Assembly (NCBI RefSeq): GCF_004345645.1 | Contig: NZ_SLWS01000007.1 | Coordinates: 434,001 to 498,000 of the forward strand | Origin: Actinocrispum wychmicini | Lineage (GTDB): Bacteria; Actinomycetota; Actinomycetes; Mycobacteriales; Pseudonocardiaceae | Direction: 5' to 3' | DNA length: 64,000 nt | Shown here: piece after piece, positions 60,939-64,000 of the stretch | How the letters are laid out: each line of letters begins with the position of its first letter | How positions within the stretch are numbered: position 1 is the stretch's first letter | Program-made: the position numbers and the translations under genes | The notes under the pieces: model-generated | The model's database searches: none | The model's input: only the letters and a program-made list of their open reading frames with translations | What the model was told of the DNA's origin: nothing

Positions 60939-62069
60939 ATGGGGAGATTGACTGCCGCCACCGCGGCCCTCGCGATCACGGCGGGCGCGTTGCTCACGTC
61001 GGCCGGTCCGGCGGCGGGGTTCCCGCCGATGGGTCGCGGCGTTCGGATGAACCAGGTCCAGGTCATCGGCACGCACAACAGCTACCACCGGGAGCTGTCC
61101 TTCGCCGAGCAGCAACGCCAGCGGGAGAGCGACCACCTGTGGTACTCGCACCCGTCGCTGCCGGCGCAGTTCGGCCAGGAGGGCGTACGCCAGATCGAGC
61201 TCGACGTGATGCCCGACAGCGACGCCGGCGGCCTGTACACCCGGCCGCTGATCCGCCAGGCCGCCGGGCTGGGTCCGCTGACCGACCCGGACATGGCCAA
61301 ACCGGGCTTGAAGGTGATGCACTGGGCCGACCACGACTACGGCACCTCCTGTGTGGCCGTCGTCACGTGCCTGCGGCAGGTGGTGGACTGGTCGCGGCAG
61401 CACCGAGGGCACGCGCCGATCGCCGTGCTGCTGGAGTTGAAGCAGACCGACCCGGCCATGGAGCAGCAGGGCGGCCCGAAGAGCCCACCGTGGGACGACC
61501 AGCGGTTCGCGGCGCTGGACGCGGAGATCCGGTCAGTGGTCCCGGCCGAGCAGCTGATCACCCCGGACACGCTGCGCAGGCCGGGGCTGACCCTGGAACA
61601 GTCGGTGCTGCGGTCCGGCTGGCCCAGCCTGGACCAGGCGCGCGGCAAGTTCGTGTTCCTGATGGACAACAAGGACCCCAAGGTGCAGGCGCCTTACCTG
61701 GCGGGCCGGCCGAACCTGGAGGGCCGGGTGCTGTTCACCGACTCGGCGCCGGGCCGCGCCGACGCGGCCTTCCTGGAGCAGAACGACCCCAGGGGCGCCA
61801 ATACCGCGCAGATCCAGGACTGGGTACGCCGGGGCTACCTGGTGCGCACCCGCGCCGACGAGCCCTTCGACGCGGCCAGCACCGGGGACACCACCCGACT
61901 GAAGGCAGCCCTGGCCAGCGGCGCCCAGCTGGTGAGCACCGACTTCCCGGTGCCCGGACTGGCCGCCCGCTACGGCAGTGACTACGTCGCCGAACTACCC
62001 GGCCACGTTCCGCTGCGTTGCAACCCGGTGAACGCCCCCTGGTACTGCCGCGGTGTCCCGTTGGAGTAG
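60939..62069 (+). CDS. Secreted calcium-dependent phosphatidylinositol-specific phospholipase C-like enzyme
   Basis: A 376-residue exported protein. The signal peptide (MGRLTAATAALAITAGALLT) starts at ATG 60939; GTG 60909 is an upstream alternative. Motifs of the Ca2+-dependent PI-PLC1 family follow: QVIGTHNSYHRELSF with the catalytic His, RQIELDVMPDS with metal ligands, KVMHWADHDYGTSC (second His) and LLELKQTDP. FVFLMDNKDP and VSTDFP are later barrel strands. It would cleave phosphatidylinositol or a similar phospholipid outside the cell. It is convergent with the MFS gene, 9 bases away. Confidence 0.88.
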   Translation: MGRLTAATAALAITAGALLTSAGPAAGFPPMGRGVRMNQVQVIGTHNSYHRELSFAEQQRQRESDHLWYSHPSLPAQFGQEGVRQIELDVMPDSDAGGLYTRPLIRQAAGLGPLTDPDMAKPGLKVMHWADHDYGTSCVAVVTCLRQVVDWSRQHRGHAPIAVLLELKQTDPAMEQQGGPKSPPWDDQRFAALDAEIRSVVPAEQLITPDTLRRPGLTLEQSVLRSGWPSLDQARGKFVFLMDNKDPKVQAPYLAGRPNLEGRVLFTDSAPGRADAAFLEQNDPRGANTAQIQDWVRRGYLVRTRADEPFDAASTGDTTRLKAALASGAQLVSTDFPVPGLAARYGSDYVAELPGHVPLRCNPVNAPWYCRGVPLE

Positions 62070-62078
62070 ATGACATGG

Positions 62079-63311
62079 TCAACGCAGGGACCGGATCACC
62101 GGGCTCGCGGCGACCAGGCCGGCGCACGCCAGGACGGCGCTGCCACAGACCAGAAACAGCGTCGTCGTGCCGTATGGGAGCAGGGCGCCGGCAACCGCGT
62201 AGGAGAACGGGTCCAACGCCACCGTTGCCAGCACGACGAGGCTCATCACTCGGCCCAGCAGGTGCTTGGGCACTCGCTCCTGCAGCGTGGCCACGACGAC
62301 CACTCCGAGAAACGCGGACCCGAGGCCGACGAGTGAGACGACCGCCGTCGCGGCGACGACGTGGGTGACGGCGGCGAGTCCGGCCGTGCCTGCGCCGATC
62401 GCCGCGACCCCGCCGACCACGGTCCAGCCGCGCCGGGCGGGCGGCCGCCACCCGGCCATGAGTGAGCCGGCCAGTGAGCCGGCACCGAAACCGGAGAGCA
62501 CGACGCCCAGAGATCCCGCGCCGCCGAGGCGTTGATCGGCGAGCACCGCGCCGCCCACGAGCACGGGACCCACGACCGCGATGTTGATCAGGGCGATGGC
62601 GGCCAGCATCCCTCGCACCAGCGGTTCATGCCAGGCGTATCGCAAGCCCGCGCCGAGGGCACGCGCACTGCTGAGCTGCTCACCGTCCTTGGCGTCCGGA
62701 CCGCGTCTTGTCACACGGATGAGCGTGCTGAGGGCGATGGCGGCCACTGCGGCCACCGCGGCGATCCCACCGAGCGTCGCATCGAAGCCGACCGCGGCGA
62801 TGACTCCGGCGGCCACCGCCGGGCCGACCAGATCGCCTCCCGACTCCGCGCCCTGCACCAGCGCGTTGACCCGGGCGAGCTGCTCGGTCGGCACGACGGC
62901 GGGCAGCAACGCCAGGGCCGCCGGGAAGTACGCGGCGTCGGCGGCGCCGAGCAGCCCGGCGAGCAGCGCAACCGTCGTCACCGATGGTGAGGTGAAGGTG
63001 ACCAGGGCGCCAAGCGCGAGCAGGACGGCGACCCTGAGCCAGGCGGCGGCGACCGCGACACGGGCTGGATCAAGGCGGTCGACCAGTACCCCCGCGGGAA
63101 GCAGGAGCACCGCTCGCGGCAGCGCCACGGCCACAAGAACGAACCCCGTGGCGATCCCGGGTTCCGACAGTTCGAGCACGAACAGCGTGAGCCATATCAG
63201 GAACAGCGCATCGACCACGGCCGCCAACCCTTGGCCCACAACCAGACGGCGCAGGTGCGGATCACCGAGCGATCCGCGCGGAAGAGAACGGGCGGTCGGC
63301 TCCGTCGTCAT
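62079..63311 (-). CDS. MFS transporter (exporter type, MFS_3-like)
   Basis: A 410-residue membrane protein with about 12 helices. The N-terminal half has LVVGQGLAAVVDALFLIWLT, then the loop VLVDRLDPARVAV and NALVQGAESGGDLVGPAVAA, typical of the MFS_3/enterobactin-exporter-like group. ATG 63311 is used. The SDR gene starts upstream and ends 15 bases before it on the same strand, so the two form an operon. Substrate unknown. Confidence 0.88.
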   Translation of the reverse strand: MTTEPTARSLPRGSLGDPHLRRLVVGQGLAAVVDALFLIWLTLFVLELSEPGIATGFVLVAVALPRAVLLLPAGVLVDRLDPARVAVAAAWLRVAVLLALGALVTFTSPSVTTVALLAGLLGAADAAYFPAALALLPAVVPTEQLARVNALVQGAESGGDLVGPAVAAGVIAAVGFDATLGGIAAVAAVAAIALSTLIRVTRRGPDAKDGEQLSSARALGAGLRYAWHEPLVRGMLAAIALINIAVVGPVLVGGAVLADQRLGGAGSLGVVLSGFGAGSLAGSLMAGWRPPARRGWTVVGGVAAIGAGTAGLAAVTHVVAATAVVSLVGLGSAFLGVVVVATLQERVPKHLLGRVMSLVVLATVALDPFSYAVAGALLPYGTTTLFLVCGSAVLACAGLVAASPVIRSLR

Positions 63312-63326
63312 TGCCAGCTCCCTGGG

Positions 63327-64000
63327 CTATGCGATGTGGGTGCCGCCGTCGACCGTCAGAGTGGTGCCGGTGACGTAGGACGACGCGTCGGAAACGAGGA
63401 AGACCAAGGCCGCGGCGAGCTCCTCGGGCTGCCCGACGCGGCCCGAGAGCACCCGCGGCATCATCGCGTCGAGGTAGCCCTCGGCGTAGCCGTCGGTCAT
63501 CGCGGAGGTGAACAGGCCCGGTGCGAGGGCGTTCACGCGGATGCCCTTGCCGGGGGTCCACTGCTGGGCGAGATCGCGGGTGAGCCCGAGGATCCCGGCC
63601 TTCGACGCCGAGTAGGCGGCCTGCGGCAGACCGCCCGTGACCAGCGCGAGGATGCTCGACACGTTGACGATGGCACTGCCCGGCGGCATCACCGCGGCCG
63701 CGGCCTGGGCCATCCAGTAGGAGCCGTTGAGATTGATGTCGACGACCTCGCGGAACTGCTCCGGTGTCTCCTCGGTCGCAGGCTGTTCGCTGCTGATCCC
63801 GGCGTTGTTGACCAGAATGTCCACCCGCCCGAACGCGTGAACAGCCGCGTCTATCAGCGCGCGGCAGTCCTCAGGCTTGGCAACGTCAGTACGCACAGCG
63901 ACAGCCCGGCGGCCGAGCGCCTCGACGGCCCCGCGCGTTGCCACCAGCCTGTCGGCACGCCGCGCCCCGAGCACGACATCGGCGCCGGCCTCGGCCAGCG
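63327..64000 (-). CDS. SDR-family NAD(P)-dependent oxidoreductase (N-terminus cut by window edge)
   Basis: The last 223 residues of a short-chain dehydrogenase. NNAG is in VDILVNNAGISSE, the catalytic Ser in IVNVSSILALV, and YSASKAG gives the Tyr-x-x-x-Lys pair. The end SGRVGQPEELAAALVFLVSD, then SSYVTGTTLTVDGG, is the classic SDR C-terminus of the FabG-like type. The nucleotide-binding glycine loop lies outside the window. It is 15 bases upstream of the MFS gene, same strand. Confidence 0.92.
   Translation of the reverse strand, partial: LAEAGADVVLGARRADRLVATRGAVEALGRRAVAVRTDVAKPEDCRALIDAAVHAFGRVDILVNNAGISSEQPATEETPEQFREVVDINLNGSYWMAQAAAAVMPPGSAIVNVSSILALVTGGLPQAAYSASKAGILGLTRDLAQQWTPGKGIRVNALAPGLFTSAMTDGYAEGYLDAMMPRVLSGRVGQPEELAAALVFLVSDASSYVTGTTLTVDGGTHIA

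Overview
The window is high-GC DNA of a filamentous-type actinomycete. Reasons: strong G/C third-position bias, many GTG starts, long spurious ORFs opposite real genes, many Sec-secreted lectin-like and repeat proteins, LuxR/LAL and DesK/NarL-type regulators, PGRP amidases with LGFP repeats and a Stealth-type phosphotransferase. A Pseudonocardiales source (Kibdelosporangium, Lentzea or Amycolatopsis relatives) is my inference, not proven. There is no rRNA, CRISPR array or intact mobile element. Decayed IS and integrase pieces (about 7.6, 22.4 and 50.8-51.4 kb) and a small non-standard tRNA cluster (58.4-58.7 kb) mark it as accessory chromosome.

1-7.2 kb: end of a secreted phospholipase C, a TMEM175-type channel, a divergent UDP-GlcNAc 2-epimerase, a secreted tripeptidyl-type peptidase, a two-component system and a secreted beta-propeller. 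7.8-18.1 kb: a polymorphic toxin locus. A roughly 3,276-residue Sec-exported YD-repeat/Rhs protein ends in a Hint self-cleavage domain and a pierisin/scabin-like ADP-ribosyltransferase tip. A 144-residue presumed immunity gene overlaps its stop. 18.5-22.4 kb: secreted beta-propeller lectin-like and RVLDTR-repeat surface proteins. 22.5-29.7 kb: an overlapping HAD-hydrolase/methyltransferase pair, a PGRP/LGFP amidase and another methyltransferase-like gene, possibly surface-glycan functions.

29.8-38.2 kb: TetR regulator, secreted lipase, a RICIN protein with a possible pore-forming half, and a second YD-repeat protein with two PA14 domains but no recognisable toxin or immunity partner. 38.3-41.1 kb: a TetR gene fragment with a palindrome upstream, then an MFS exporter-TetR operon with two near-identical operators and a 23-bp perfect terminator hairpin. 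41.1-50.7 kb: a non-canonical NRAMP transporter with a structured leader, a Stealth phosphotransferase, a CpdA-like phosphodiesterase, a secreted protein made of ten exact 22-residue repeats, a LAL regulator and a small membrane protein.

51.6-57.4 kb: a glycine-rich secreted protein divergent from a ROK regulator-GH10 xylanase operon, whose promoter region holds a perfect TGTGA-N6-TCACA CRP-type site; then a methyltransferase and a small membrane protein. 57.5-64 kb: a Cys-motif hypothetical protein, the tRNA cluster, a haloalkane-dehalogenase-like gene translationally coupled to an ECF sigma factor, a secreted PI-PLC-like enzyme, an MFS exporter and the partial end of an SDR gene.
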